Of a stretch of DNA of 64,000 nucleotides, positions 22,001 to 33,510 are shown piece after piece. Every line of letters starts with the position of its first letter. Within the stretch, counting starts at the first letter, position 1. The translations under genes and the position numbers were made by a program. Source of the stretch: Campanula takesimana (taxonomy: Eukaryota > Streptophyta > Magnoliopsida > Asterales > Campanulaceae); assembly GCA_026119855.1 (NCBI GenBank), contig JAOWBW010000269.1, forward strand, positions 248,001 to 312,000, in the 5' to 3' direction. The notes beneath the pieces were generated by a model. That model was not told the DNA's origin, ran no database searches, and saw only the letters and a list, made by a program, of their open reading frames with translations.

Positions 22001-22997
22001 TCACATCCTTGTTACGGACCTTGGACTTGATGGCATATTCAAATTTTACTTCTCCAGTTTCTAAATCTCTGATTGGTTCTCCCCTTACATCCAACAAAGC
22101 AGCATTAGTAGCAATCCCATTCTCGAAGAATTCAGCACAAATGATAGTAACGAACTGGGGTTCGTCCATGAGAAATAAAGGGAGCAGCTTTGCATCTTCA
22201 AGTAGCTTGAGGATTTTCCTTCTAACTGCATCTTGTTTGATTTCTTCTACTAGTATCCTAGAACCGGGTACGAAGTTTGATGGGTCCTGAAAAACAATAT
22301 TCTAAGTTAGAAATAGTTTGAAGAATGACAGTTTGAAACCTTAACTAAACTGTGGTTCATATCAATTAATTAAACCGAGCGGTTCAATCAAATGAATAAA
22401 CAAAGAGGTTTGAATGAGACTTACAAACTGTAACAAGTAATCCTAATAATGAAAAGATGTGGTCTAAGAAAGTAAGGGTAAAAGAGTAAAAACATAAAAG
22501 TAAATGAACAGTAAAAACAATCAAAGAAGGATAATTTTGAAAAAGAGTTTGAATGCACGAAGAACACAAAGAACAGAGTATGAATATGCAAAACAAAATC
22601 TTAACCAAAACATGAAAGAATTGTACCAAAACGATCACAAAGGGCAGATTCTAACAAAGTTCTAAATAAACTAAGACAAATAACATTACTAGAGCCCAGA
22701 ATCTGCAAAAATGCGCAAGAACACCAAATAACCCCAAAATCGATTTTGCTCAAAAATTGAACACGAATTACAAAATCAAGCATATACACAGTATAAGTAA
22801 GTAAATGCGAGTTAAGTCCAACCAAAAAAATCGAAGAAAAAGCACAAAAAGATCAAAGAAGATGAACAAGCTTTTTCAAGCAACAATGGCGGATAAAAAA
22901 TACTGAGTTAGGGTTCAGAAATTCATACCATATCGGGCTTAGATGGTTTGGACGATGTAGAAGTAAAAGCAAGATCAATGGTTTTCTTTGGTGCCAT
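19087..22997 (-). pseudogene. Sirevirus extra 3' gene: TATA box, 23-codon first exon, 642-bp intron, long second exon
   Basis: Exon 1 is 22997-22929 (MAPKKTIDLAF start, ends at a GT donor). The intron 22928-22287 ends TTTTTCAG. Exon 2 begins 22286 in phase and runs left to the element A junction at 19087, ending at 4952 beyond it. N-terminal ~230 codons of exon 2 form a compact domain I do not recognise. Then come a Ser/Pro/Lys-rich middle, a hydrophobic stretch near 19900-19960 and a coiled-coil-like segment near 19270-19480. An in-frame TAG at 21480-21482 and frame breaks near 20484 and 20200 disable it. Sireviruses are known to carry an additional (env-like) ORF after pol; position and coiled coil fit, but intron and TATA box are unexpected. 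Not clearly an envelope protein. Confidence 0.65.
22287..22928 (-). other. Predicted spliceosomal intron in the Sirevirus extra gene
   Basis: GT at 22928-22927 and CAG at 22289-22287. AT-rich with a T-rich 3' end on the minus strand, and it joins two frames in phase 0. No splicing evidence is available. Confidence 0.55.
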
Positions 22998-23128
22998 TTC
23001 GAAACTCGTTTAAGTATGAAATTTTAGAGTGAGAACAGAGAGTGTGCAGATAGAGTGCAAAAAAGAGAGAAAGAGATTTTGCTAAAAAGAGTAAGAAGGT
23101 AAAAAGTTAAATTAAAATTTAGTTTTTC

Positions 23129-23139
23129 TTTTATACTCA
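23129..23139 (-). promoter_or_regulatory. TATA box upstream of the Sirevirus extra gene
   Basis: Minus-strand GAGTATAAAAG, about 130 bp upstream of the ATG at 22997 and within the 595-bp gap after pol. It suggests an internal promoter independent of the LTR. The rest of the gap (23140-23591) is dense in CGGTTT/AAACCG words. Confidence 0.55.
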
Positions 23140-23591
23140 ATTAACCACCTCGGGTAGTGGAGCGGCCATGACAGCTGAGGAAAACTTAATCGTCAGCGTA
23201 CCTGTCGATTCGCATTAAATGCGGCAGAGATAATTGCACAAAGGTCCTTAAAGAATGAAATGACATAAAGTAGGGACTAAACTGCAATTAACCATACCTG
23301 AGCGGTTTGAGTAAACCGACTTACCTTTTCCTCATTATCGGTTTTGATGAAACCGATATCTCTCAGATTCGTCTTCGGTTTCAGTAGATCAACCCGAGTC
23401 TTTTCTTTCACGCTCCGGTTTGGATCAAACTGAAGATATTCTTCTTGACTATTCGGTTTGAGTGGAATCTTCAGCCGAACCTTTATTGTTGCGGTTTAAT
23501 GTTTGATAGAACCGCAAGCTATTTGCTTTTTCTTAGAAGAGCCAAAATACTTAACATATATTATTAGAACAAGAAATAGGCATGAAATATA

Positions 23592-25382
23592 TTAAGTAAG
23601 TTCCAGCATACCCATTTCTCCTCGTAAGTAAAAGAACCTTGAATTTTCAAGCGGTTTGGTGAGGATATCAGCAATTTGATCATCGGTTCCCACCTTAGCT
23701 AGAAAAATATTCTTCTTTTCAACATGATCTTTGAGGAAATGATATCTTATGTAAATATGCTTGGTTTTTGAGTGTTGAACTGGATTGTTGGAGATAGAAA
23801 TTGCTGCAGTACTATCACAGTAGATAGGGCAATTCTTTTCAAATACTTCATAGTCTTCCAACTGCTGTTTCATCCAGAGAATTTGAGAGCAACAGCTTCC
23901 AGCCGCTATGTATTCAGCTTCAGTGGTTGAGACTGAAACCGACGCTTGTTTCTTGCTGGACCATGATACAAGCCGAGATCCAAGGAACTGACATGTACCA
24001 CTAGTGCTCTTTCTGTCAATCTTACAGGCTGCAAAGTCAGCATCTGAATAACCTAATAGATTAAAAGTGGATTCTTTGGAGTACCAAAGTCCAAGGTTAA
24101 CAGAGCCATATAAATATCTAATAATACGTTTAACAGCTATAAGATGAGATTCTCTAGGGTCAGCTTGAAATCTAGCACAAACACACACACGGAACATTAT
24201 ATCTGGCCTACTTGCAGTTAAGTAAAGAAGAGAGCCAATCATACCTCGGTAGAGTGTTTGATTCACTTTCTTACCTTGTTCATCTCGATCCAAACTGCAG
24301 GCCTTTTGCATTGGGGTATCAACTGGCTTAGTGGTTTCAAGCCCAAATTTCTTGATCAAGTCTTTGGTGTATTTGGCTTGGTTGATAAAGATTCCATCAT
24401 GACATTGCTTGATTTGGAGTCCAAGAAAGAATGTCAACTCTCCCATCATACTCATCTCAAATTTACCTTTCATAAGCTTCTCAAACTTAACACACATAGT
24501 TTTATTAGTAAAACCGAAAATAATATCATCAACATATATTTGAACTAATAATGAATGACCTTTGTGTTTAGCAATAAATAAGGTTGTATCAATTTTACCT
24601 CGAGAGAAGCCTTGCTCAATAAGAAATTTAGATAGAGTGTCATACCATGCTCTTGGAGCTTGTTTGAGACCATACAAGGCCTTCTTAAGCTTGAAGACAT
24701 GATTAGGATATTTATTGTCTTCAAATCCTGGCCGTTGAGCTACGTAAACTTCTTCTTGTAGTTCACCATTCAGAAATGCACTCTTCACATCCATTTGATA
24801 TAACTTGAATTTCTTGAAGGAGGCATAGGCTAGGAACAATCTAATGGCTTCAAGTCTAGCTACAGGGGCAAAGGTTTCATCATAATCAATCCCTTATTCT
24901 TGCCTATAACCTTGAGCAACCAACCTTGATTTGTTTCTTGTTATAGTACCATTTTCATCCATCTTATTTTTGTATACCCATTTTGTTCCAATTACAGTGT
25001 GATCCCTGGGCCTTGGAACTAGAGTCCAAACTCTGCATCTTTCAAACTGATTGAGCTCTTTTTGCATTGTAGCTACCCAACTTGGATCACTTAGAGCTTC
25101 ATCTACCTTCTTCGGTTCTATCTGAGATAACAGTACAGTTGAGAACAAACTGTGGTTATCTCTATGGGTTAAGCTTCCTCTTGTTTGAACACCAGAACTG
25201 ATAGGACCTATACCATTGGTTGTTGGATGGTCTCTATGCTCATTAATTTCTGGAGGGAGGTCTTCATGAACCACTATTTCTTGAAGGTTTTCTAGAGGAG
25301 GCTCTTCTTGATAATCATTGAAATCTTCATTGAAGGTGATGATTGGAACTGGATCAACGGTTTGGATGGGATCAGAAGAGTG
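23592..25382 (-). pseudogene. Sirevirus-like reverse transcriptase and RNase H
   Basis: C-terminal part of copia pol. The RT block runs from about 25130 (ALSDPSWVATMQKEL, GTKWVYKNKMDENG) through MDVKSAFLNGEL to the catalytic YVDDII near 24525, then the Sirevirus-typical GELTFFLGLQIKQ. RNase H covers about 24030-23700 (KQASVSVSTTEAEYIAA, YCDSTAAI). The gene ends at 23592. A TAA at 24894-24896 interrupts the frame just after GYRQE, and another TAA lies at 25386 upstream. Copia order (integrase before RT) is kept. Function: copying of genomic RNA in particles; this copy is defective. Confidence 0.92.
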
Positions 25383-26411
25383 CGGTTATACAGCAACACT
25401 TTCGGTTTGATTTGGAGCGGCTGGAGAACCTGATGGAGCGGTTTGAGTAGGTTGGTAATTTACGGTTGCATGATTAGGGTAAGATATACCTGTCTCAAAA
25501 CCACTAAAATCATCAGCAACATTTGGAGCCATATGTGGCTCAAGAAGATCATGTTCATCAAATGTAATATGGACTGACTCTACAATTTTTAATGAAGTCT
25601 TATTGAAACAACGAAAATCTTTTGAATGTTTAGAGTAACCAACAAAAATACATTCATCGGCTTTAGCATCAAATTTACCTCGATGCTCCCTGCCATTATA
25701 CAAGATGTAGCATTTGCATCCAAATATTTTAAAGAAGGCAATGTTGGGTGATCTGCCTCTCCACAATTCATAAGGAGTCTTGTTGTGAACTTTGATGATG
25801 AGGGAGCAGTTCTGGGTGAAACATGCGGTATTGACAGCTTCTGTCCAGAAGTACTTGGGAAGCTACGCTTCTGCAATCATGGTCTTCCCTGCTTCAATCA
25901 AAGTTCTGTTCTTCCTTTCCACTACTCCATTCTGTTGTGGAACCCCAGCGGCAGAGAAATTATGATCAATACCATGATCATCACAATATTGGGCAACACC
26001 ATTGTTTGTAAATTCGGTTCCATTATCTGAACGCACAGCAACGATGTCATCCAATTTCTGAGTTTGGAGTTGTCTAAAGAGAGCAGTTACGATGCCATAG
26101 GTATCATCTTTAGAGGCCATCATTTCCACCCATATATATCTTGAATAATCATCAACCACCACTAGTGTATAGCGGTTTCCTCCTATACTTGCGGTTGGGA
26201 CAGGTCCAAATAAATCCATGTGAAGCAGTTGCAAACAGCTATTCGTTGAAGATGCGGTTTTGCTTGGAAATGACTGTTTGGGCTGCTTACCAAGCTGGCA
26301 TGCTTTACATTTCTTATCATGATGGTCAGCCACTTTAGGTAGTCCTTTGACAAGACCATCCCTTTGCAGTTTTGCTAGATACTTGAAGTTCAAGTGGATG
26401 AGCCGCTTTTG
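25383..26411 (-). pseudogene. Sirevirus-like integrase
   Basis: Zinc-binding N-terminus with HHDKKCKACQLGK near 26320-26280. Catalytic core with LHMDLFGP, RSDNGTEF and NGVVERKNRT supplying D, D and E (about 26230, 26030 and 25920). A C-terminal GKFDAKADECIFVGYS block follows near 25660. In-frame TAG codons lie at 25863-25865 (after MIAEA) and at the 26410 boundary with the protease segment. It would insert the cDNA with the 5-bp duplication seen here. Confidence 0.9.
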
Positions 26412-27581
26412 CTATAACCAGCTGCTTTCACTAACATTTTTGGCTACAAAACAGAGGTCAGCAATAGAAACAATATTACTCAAATCTATCATATATACAT
26501 CACCTGTTCTGTTGCCAGTCAGTAGAGTAACTCCAGAAGTTGCATCTTTTAAGAAATAATTAGTTGAAGTAAAGTTGAAGTTCATTCCTTTGTCACAAAA
26601 CTGAGATATGGAGAGAAGGTTGTGCTTGAGTCCTTCTACTAGTGACACATTTTCAATGGTCACCTTTCCACGTTTGATTGCTCCATATCCTATTGTTTCT
26701 CCTTTCTTGTTATTTCCAAACACTACTAGGGGGCCTCTCATACTGATGAAATCACAAAGAAGTTCATTATCTCCGGTCATGTGTCGTGAGGAACCACTAT
26801 CCAAGTACCAAAGATCCTTATTCTTATTTGCGGTTCCAGCCATAAAGCATAAGATCTGAAAAATAAACATTAAAGATTTTGGTCCCCCTTATTCTTTTGG
26901 GTCCTAGGGTTAGCAGCTTTTTGGGACCCACACCTGTTTGACCTTAGGATTTTTACGTCCCTTGGCATTGGGTGTGAACCTTAAAAGACAATGACCAGCA
27001 CCATGACCATAATCAGCACAAATAGCACAATGAATAAATCCAGGTTTTGGTTGCGGTTTTACAAACCCTTTACTGACCTTCGGTTTCTCATGTTTACTGG
27101 GTCAGCGGTTTTGGCTTTAACAAAGATTACCTTCTTGAGCTCAACCTTCCTTTTAGGTGCGGTTTTAGGGAAAATGATAGGAATTTCCTTAAACCGACTA
27201 GGAGTGATTTCATCACTCAATACTTCCTTAGTTGCCTCAGCCGCTGTGGATTTCTCTTTCCACTTTGAATCTCTCCCAGTCTGGTTTTTAGGATACTCAA
27301 AAAAATAATTTAGCCTTTTAATTTCTTGTTTTGAGCCCTTTTTACCGGCATGATTAACCTTAGTAGTTTCATTGGTTTGTTCAGTTGGTTTCACACCACC
27401 TTCGGCACAGAGACAAGGACACTTACACCCATCATCGGTTTTAAACCCCAATCCACTTTTATCCGAAGTAGGAATTTGTGAATTTAGGATTTGTTCCACG
27501 GTGACACCAGACTTAGTCCATACATCGGTCACATTTTGAAGGTCATCCCTTTGTACTGTAAGCTCATGAATTTGGGTGAGA
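26412..27581 (-). pseudogene. Sirevirus-like gag C-terminal segment and aspartic protease
   Basis: The protease active-site region DLWYLDSGSSRHMTGD begins near 26815 and is followed by the gag-pre-integrase-like block ending at VYMIDLSN. Upstream, 27532-27059 is a Lys-rich linker with a Cys-rich CKCPCLC patch. Stops around 27058 and 26880 break the frame. The segment begins at the element B junction, continuing the zinc-finger gag part at 40871-42020. Confidence 0.82.
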
Positions 27582-27840
27582 AGTACTGTTAGTACCCGAT
27601 CCTGAAAATGAGTTTATTAGGACTTTCCCAAATATACAAGGACTTTATAGGGATTAGAAATCTTGCAAAATACTTGTCCCAGATTCCCAAAATATAGCTC
27701 ATTATTTTAGGAATATCTAGAATGACATAAATTACAGTCGGCACGAAAACAGTCATAACTTTTGACTCCGGATGAATTACGGAACGCAACGTATATCAAA
27801 TCGAATGCGAGAGAAAGAAGAACAAGGAAAAAATAACCTT

Positions 27841-27984
27841 GGCCACGCGGCCACATTCCTCCATGGCCAGGCGGCCATGTTTGTCCTTGGCCACGCGGCC
27901 ATCTTTGCTTCTGACGCGTTTTCCAGTTACCAAACTTGCCAAATCTTGATTTCCACGCCAAGAAACAACCTTGGCCACGCGGCC
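27841..27984. promoter_or_regulatory. Four GGCCACGCGGCC-type near-palindromes in element B 5' LTR
   Basis: Starts at 27841, 27865, 27889 (exact 24-bp spacing, as upstream of PMD1) and 27973. The last copy ends 24 bp before the TATA box. Confidence 0.68.
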
Positions 27985-28007
27985 ATATTTGCCCTACTCA
28001 CAAAAAC

Positions 28008-28018
28008 TATATATAGGG
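28008..28018 (+). promoter_or_regulatory. TATA box of element B 5' LTR
   Basis: CTATATATAGG. Same relation to the near-palindrome array as in element A. Repeated in the 3' LTR near 39886. Confidence 0.75.
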
Positions 28019-28705
28019 GTCCTCCCCTCCTCAAAAAAGGGGACCAATTATCATCCTGCGAGTTCCTAACTCAAAACCTCTCTAAAACTCTCCAAAAAAC
28101 ACACAATTTCGGCCCCAAAATCCCCAATTCGTTTCTTAGAGTGCTAAGCCTCCAAAGTGACGATTTTGCTCCCAAATCAAGTCATTAAAACCTCCAAGAA
28201 CACTCTCAAGAATCCCAAGAAGACCCAAGGTTATTTCTTGCCAACAAGGGTAAGTTTTCTAACTTTTCTTCATGTTCTTGCATTATTTCTAATGTAGATC
28301 TTTAATATTCATATTCTTAATATGTTTATTCATGTATTCTTCATAATATTCATACTCTTAATATGTTTATTCATGTGTTATTCATAATATTCATATTCTT
28401 AATATGTTTATTCATGTGTTCTTCATAATATTCATGTTTCTAACATCTTTATTCATATTTTCCTTCATGACATTCATATGTTCATACTATGTTCTTCGCA
28501 TATTCATCATATTCTAGATTAAAACCTTAGTTATGCCATATTTAGGGTGGCGATCTTCATAATTACATGTTATTTCATAGCCGATGATGATCTAGGGTTC
28601 ATCAACCCGAGGATGATCTAGGAACTACTTCTAAACCCTAAACTTTAGGTAATTCCCCCTCATTATGCATGATCCCGATTCTTCTGCCTATTCTAAATTC
28701 TTCTC

Positions 28706-28766
28706 AAACTACGCTGACCTGAGCTTCTCACATTGAGAGGAACGTAGGCAATCTTCGGATCCGGTC
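28706..28766 (+). ncRNA. CTACG/CGTAG structured motif, element B 5' LTR copy
   Basis: CTACG 28709-28713 with CGTAG 28743-28747. Same inner CTTCTCA/TGAGAGG stem as element A. Ends with TCGGATCCGGTC. Confidence 0.58.
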
Positions 28767-28988
28767 TCAATAACTAACACACTACATACACCTCATCATG
28801 ATAGAAAGACAGATCAATTCGGGCAATAGGAGTGATAACGTGAATATTCTTCTCTTGTTGTAATTTGACCCCCGAACCCACTAAAAATGCCTTTTTCAAT
28901 GTTTTGGATTTAATTAAAACGGCGTGGCGACTCTCATAATTTTAAATGTAGATATGAATATCCCAATTTCAAACACACGTATTCACAC

Positions 28989-29006
28989 TGGCGACTCTAC
29001 TGGGGA
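28989..29006 (+). other. Primer-binding site of element B, tRNA-Arg type
   Basis: TGGCGACTCTACTGGGGA, one substitution from element A's PBS, directly after the LTR. Confidence 0.78.
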
Positions 29007-29063
29007 CTGCTTTGAAACTTTTTCAAACTTAGTGGGTCTAACTTTAGTTTACATCATGATGTT

Positions 29064-29226
29064 TGCCATGTTTGCACATGCACCTCACACTTTGCCATAT
29101 TTACACATACACCTCACACTTTACCATGTTTACACATGCACCTCACACTTTGCCATGTTTGCACATGCACCTCACACTTTGCCATGTTTACACATGCACC
29201 TCACACTTTGCCATGTTTGCACATGC
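29064..29226 (+). repeat. Leader tandem repeats of element B
   Basis: About six units of TTTGCCATGTTTGCACATGC type, 27-28 bp, the shorter counterpart of 6262-6602. The following leader (29230-29640) matches element A's leader. Confidence 0.78.
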
Positions 29227-29877
29227 ACCTTGTATTTTTGCCATGTTAATATGTGTACCTTGTATTTTTTCAATACATGTATTTTTTTGTACTTTCCCTA
29301 TAGTACTAAGGTCAAACGAGACTTTGCTATGCTCCCTTGTACATTCTTATCCTCTCCCTCTTCTCTCTCTCTTGCATTGCATTGCATCACTCAAGCATTC
29401 AAAAACTTCTCTCTTTTCTCCCTAAAAAGAATTATTTTCTTGCCACACACTACCACTAGTCCGTGTCAGCACTGCACAGGTCCCCATTACCCGGAGTATT
29501 CGATGTGCAGGAATTTGTGCGCTACTGTCGCACTCTTTTCGAGTCACTCGTCTACTCCACTCACCGTGTACGTTCCACGAGCGGTGGGAACCTTTATCCT
29601 ACGCGTGTCAACCCACACATAGAGATTAGGACACTCCTTGGACCAACCATTTAGGATGTAAATAAATGCAAAACTTTTCGTTAAATAAAATGTGCATTGC
29701 ATCTAGGCGACCTCTAAGGTCCATCGCTCACCCCTTGGGCCATCTATCAAAATTCCTCATCTTGGCCTATCTAGGTTACCTACCCATCATTGCGATCCAT
29801 TTGGGTCTACCCTTCATCTCGACCCGCTTTGGTCAAAATCCCACCATCCTTTGGCCTCTTATGACAACTTTATCTAC

Positions 29878-31520
29878 CTTTGACCTCCTAGGTCAACCTT
29901 TGACCGCCTAGGTCAACCTTCCCAACCTTTGACCTCCTAGGTCAACCTTATCTACCTTTGACCTCCTAGATCAACCTTTGACCCCTTAGGTCAGCCTTAC
30001 CACCCTTTGACCTCTTAGGGCAACTTTGACCCCCTAGGTCAACCCTTGACCTCCTAGGTCAACCTTATCACCTTCGACCTCTTAGGTCACCCCTCGACCT
30101 CTTAGGTCAACCTTTGACCCCATAGGTCAATCTCATCCGCCTTTGACCTCTTAGGTCTACCCTTGACCGCCTAGGTCAACTTTATCCGCCTTTGACCTCT
30201 TAGGTCTACCCTTGACCTCCTAGGTCAACCCTATCACCTTCGACCTCTTAGGTTACCCCTCGACCTCTTAGGTCAACCTTTGACCCCATAGGTCAACCTC
30301 ATCCACCTTTGACCTCTTAGGTTAACCCTTGACCGCCTAGGTCAACCTCATCCACCTTTGACCTCTTAGGTCTACCCTTGACCTCCAAGGTCAACCTTAC
30401 CACCCTCGACCTCTTAGGTCACCCCTCGACCTCTTAGGTCAACCCTTGACCGCCTAGGTCAACTTTATCCGCCTCCGACCTCTTAGGTCAACCCTTGATC
30501 TCCTAGGTCAACCTTATCACCTCCGACCTCTTAGGTCGACCCTTGACCACCTAGGTCAACCTTATCACCTCCGACCCCTTAGGTCAACCTTATCACCTTT
30601 AATCCCCTAGGTAAACTTTATCATCTTTGACCTCTTAGGTCTACCCTTGACCCCCTAAGTCAACCTCATCCGCCTTCGACCTCTTAGGTCAACCTTTGAC
30701 CCCCTAGGTCAACTTAATCATCTTTGACCTCTTAGGTCAACCTTTGACCCCCTAGGTCAACCTCATCCTCCTAGGTCAACCTTATCACCTTTGACCTCTT
30801 AGGTCAACCTTTGACCCCCTCGGTCAACATTATCACCCGTTGACCTTTTAGGTCAACCTTTGACCTCCTAGGTCAACCCAATCACCTTCGACCTCTTAGG
30901 TCAAACTTGGACTCCTAGGTCAACCTTATCCGTTTTCGACATCTTAGGTCAATCTTTGATTCCATAGGTGAACCCAATTATCTTTGGTCCTAACCCGCTT
31001 AGGTCAAACCGTCATCTTGACCCACCTAGGTCATTATTTGACCCACCGTCGTCCAGACCAACATAGGTCAACCCGTTTAGGTCCACACACCATCCTTGAC
31101 CCATTTAGGTCAACTTGTCCGTCTTAAGTTAAAACTACCCCTTCACCTTTGACCCGTCAAGGTCACCCCGTGACCCGCTTAGGTCGATTTACCTATCTTG
31201 GATCCACCTAGGTCAATCTCCAACCTTCCTTAGTCCACCAACCCGAATAGGTCAACCTTAGACCCGCTTAGGTTAAACCATGTCTATCCCGCTTAGATCA
31301 TCCCATAGGCAAAACGCTACAACCCTCTATCTTGATTCATTCACCATATAGGTCAATCCAACCCTTCTCATTTAGGTCGACCTATCCTTTACCCATCTAG
31401 GTCAACCCACCATTATTGTCGCATCCTAGCTTGAACCATTTCTTGTCTCAAACCTTAGGTCAAACCTTAGGTCAAATTTAGGTCAAACCTTAAGTCAAAC
31501 CTTACCCGATTCCTATAGGT
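29878..31520 (+). repeat. Dyad tandem repeat GACCTCNTAGGTC
   Basis: Several dozen copies of a unit such as TTTGACCTCCTAGGTCAACC with a short TTATCACC-like spacer. Regular to about 30960, then decaying into TAGGTCAA-rich text. Each unit contains the inverted arms GACCT/AGGTC, so each could form a small hairpin or a two-fold protein site. No ORF survives. Confidence 0.88.
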
Positions 31521-31615
31521 CTTCCTCACCCATGCTTGACTACAGACCGAGTCATCTCCCTCTTTTTGACCCCTATGGTCATCTCTCACCTCTTTTTAAA
31601 AGTCTAACTTGATTC

Positions 31616-31695
31616 GAACTACAGCGACCTGAGCCTCTTATTGTGTGGGACCTCTCCCTCATGATAAGGGTAACGTAGGCAACTTCGGCCCGGTC
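31616..31695 (+). ncRNA. CTACG-type structured motif, element B internal copy 1
   Basis: CTACA (31619-31623) opposite CGTAG (31674-31678), one pair lost. The inner stem is now CTTAT/ATAAG (31637-31641 with 31664-31668). GGTC tail at 31692. Confidence 0.55.
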
Positions 31696-31847
31696 AAACT
31701 TTCAATTTTTTACCAAAATGCATTTCAAAAATGTGGACACCGACTCTTTTCCAAAAAATGATTTTATAACGATGCCTTATCATTAAATACGAATCTAATT
31801 TAATTCAACTAAGAGGCTTAATTCTTTCATGACTAGAGTTCTGCATC

Positions 31848-32504
31848 ATGTCGGCTGCAAGGAACATCGAAGTTGCAACTGAAGCTGCTACCCAAGATCC
31901 CGAGACAATCCTCTACACCGGTACTGCTCTCAGTAAGCAAGCATCCCACTTCGAAGCCATCCTCCATGAACAAGAAATCCACTTTAAGGCCATTCTCAAC
32001 GATCAAGCAACACACTTTCAGAAGGAGATGCATAAGACCTTAAGAAATATCGAGAGGCGCCATTTGTCTGACATTCGTGGCGTTTATGATTACCTCAGCC
32101 GAGTTTTCCCTCTTGCTCAATTTCAACACCCGTACGCTCCTCAAATGTACGGGCCGCCACAGACTTTCCCTGTCGGGATGCCTCCTATGACTACTCATCA
32201 ACAAGGGGTACCGGTACCTAAATCACCCTCAAAGACAGTTCGTGAAAGGAAGGACGAGCGCGAATTCGACGACTTAGGTATGCCGTTAGCCAAATTCTTC
32301 AAAGGTTTGGTTCGAGCCGGCAAGTTGGCTCCTCTACTCAACTATGAACCAAACAGGGTAAGACCAGACTTGGATCCCTCCAAATACTGCAAATACCACC
32401 AGTATATTGGGCATGACACTGAAGGTTGCCTTCAATTGAAAAGGAAGATCCAAAGCCTCATTGATAGCAGAGCCATCACCCGCGATAGGAATGCATGGGC
32501 GTGA
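31848..32504 (+). CDS. Gag-like protein of element B with CX2YH-GHDTE-C zinc finger
   Basis: 218 codons from ATG 31848. Residues ~20-80 are helical and charged. A Pro-rich linker (~95-135) follows, then ERKDEREFDDLGMPLAKFF, a block that precedes the zinc finger in Tat Gag proteins. Residues ~175-205 hold CKYHQYIGHDTEGCLQLK, the Tat/Ogre Gag zinc finger, ending in QSLID. The core gag capsid block is not recognisable, so this is a short or rearranged Gag that could bind RNA. It is the only coding sequence in element B and is intact, and element A has no counterpart. Supplying Gag in trans is inference. Confidence 0.75.
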   Translation: MSAARNIEVATEAATQDPETILYTGTALSKQASHFEAILHEQEIHFKAILNDQATHFQKEMHKTLRNIERRHLSDIRGVYDYLSRVFPLAQFQHPYAPQMYGPPQTFPVGMPPMTTHQQGVPVPKSPSKTVRERKDEREFDDLGMPLAKFFKGLVRAGKLAPLLNYEPNRVRPDLDPSKYCKYHQYIGHDTEGCLQLKRKIQSLIDSRAITRDRNAWA

Positions 32505-33417
32505 GAAAAGTCCAAACAAGAAAGAGCAAACTGGGGCTACCCCCTTTAAATAATAAAAAGGGTCATTCAGTCTTCGTAGGTTCTAGAGTGTCTTTAGTCA
32601 AAAGTCCACCCTGGACTATTTTTGTTTCTTTAGTAAAAGTCCACCCCGGATTAGTCGTTTTTCTTTCAAATAATAAAAGAGTCTTTATTTCTTTTCTCTC
32701 TAGACTTGAGACATAATCTTGCATAAATCAATTCCATGAAAATTGTCTTATTCACCATCTTCACTTGATTGCTATATCTTTATATGATGAATTAATCTTA
32801 ATCTTACTCATTAATGACGACTCATTAAAAGGTAAATGGACCCATAAACCATTCACATAACTAAATACACAATTAGTCTTAAGATAACAAATGCTTTGAC
32901 CAATTGGGATGAACGAATCACTTTCTCTTCTCTCTACATTCTATCCCCATACACTCTCTCTATACACTCACCCCTTGTACACACTTCATGTACACACTCT
33001 ATATACACCTTCTCCCATACACTATCCTCATACGCCTCTTATCCCACCATTAGACCCCTTTTCCATACGGTCATGGAAAAGAAATGGACTGCGGTTGCTC
33101 ATCATCAAATAGACATCCATGCTGCCACAATTTAAGGGGTTGTTTGTTCCTTTCATAAGTACTACATGCCGATACACCGGGGCTGTCCGTATTCCATCGC
33201 AAATATAAAGAAATGCACGAAGTTGTTCATGCCATTAATAGGTGCCACGTGATAATCCGATGGAGCTCTACCGGTATAAATCAAGGGTCTAGGATGCCCG
33301 CCGCCAGCAAAAGGCCGCTTGACTATAAAGAAGCTACCTCGCAATCGAGAGAGGCGAAAGCAAACTAGGGGCTCGTCTTGCCCAATGTTTCATGTACAAA
33401 TATATAAAAAAGGCTCG
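32505..33417 (+). other. Element B spacer after the gag-like ORF
   Basis: Contains duplicated AGTCCACCC short segments (32600-32660), a CTCTATACAC-type low-complexity patch (32950-33010) and otherwise unremarkable sequence. No ORF that I support. Confidence 0.5.
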
Positions 33418-33446
33418 CTAGGTTGAAACCCAAAAGGGCAACCTAG
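33418..33446 (+). ncRNA. GNRA-type hairpin, type II, element B copy 1
   Basis: CTAGGTTG (33418-33425) pairs perfectly with CAACCTAG (33439-33446). Loop region AAA-CCC-AAAA-GGG, so here the tetraloop is AAAA rather than GNRA. Both stem strands differ from element A yet still pair. Confidence 0.65.
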
Positions 33447-33480
33447 GCAAAAGTTAGAGCATTGCACCAAAAGAAGCCCG

Positions 33481-33510
33481 TTAGGTTGAAAACCCGAAAG
33501 GGCGGCCTAG
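33481..33510 (+). ncRNA. GNRA-type hairpin, type I, element B copy 2
   Basis: TTAGGTTG (33481-33488) pairs with CGGCCTAG (33503-33510), partly through G-U pairs. AAAA, then CCC-GAAA-GGG, a GNRA tetraloop. Preceded by GAAGCCCG and followed by GGGTGTGC. Confidence 0.65.

Larger units (their letters stand above)
27587..28987 (+). repeat. 5' LTR of element B
   Basis: TGTTAGTACCCG to GTATTCACA. Near-palindromes at 27841, 27865, 27889 and 27973, TATA box at 28008-28018, structured motif at 28706-28766. Confidence 0.94.

Noticed and set aside
19087..22997. Envelope glycoprotein of the Sirevirus
   Set aside because: I see no clear signal peptide, paired transmembrane segments or cleavage site. Only position and a coiled coil recall the env-like ORF, so I kept a neutral call.
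29878..31520. CRISPR-like array of palindromic repeats and spacers
   Set aside because: Nuclear plant retroelement context. Spacers are not unique and repeats are degenerate; no cas genes.
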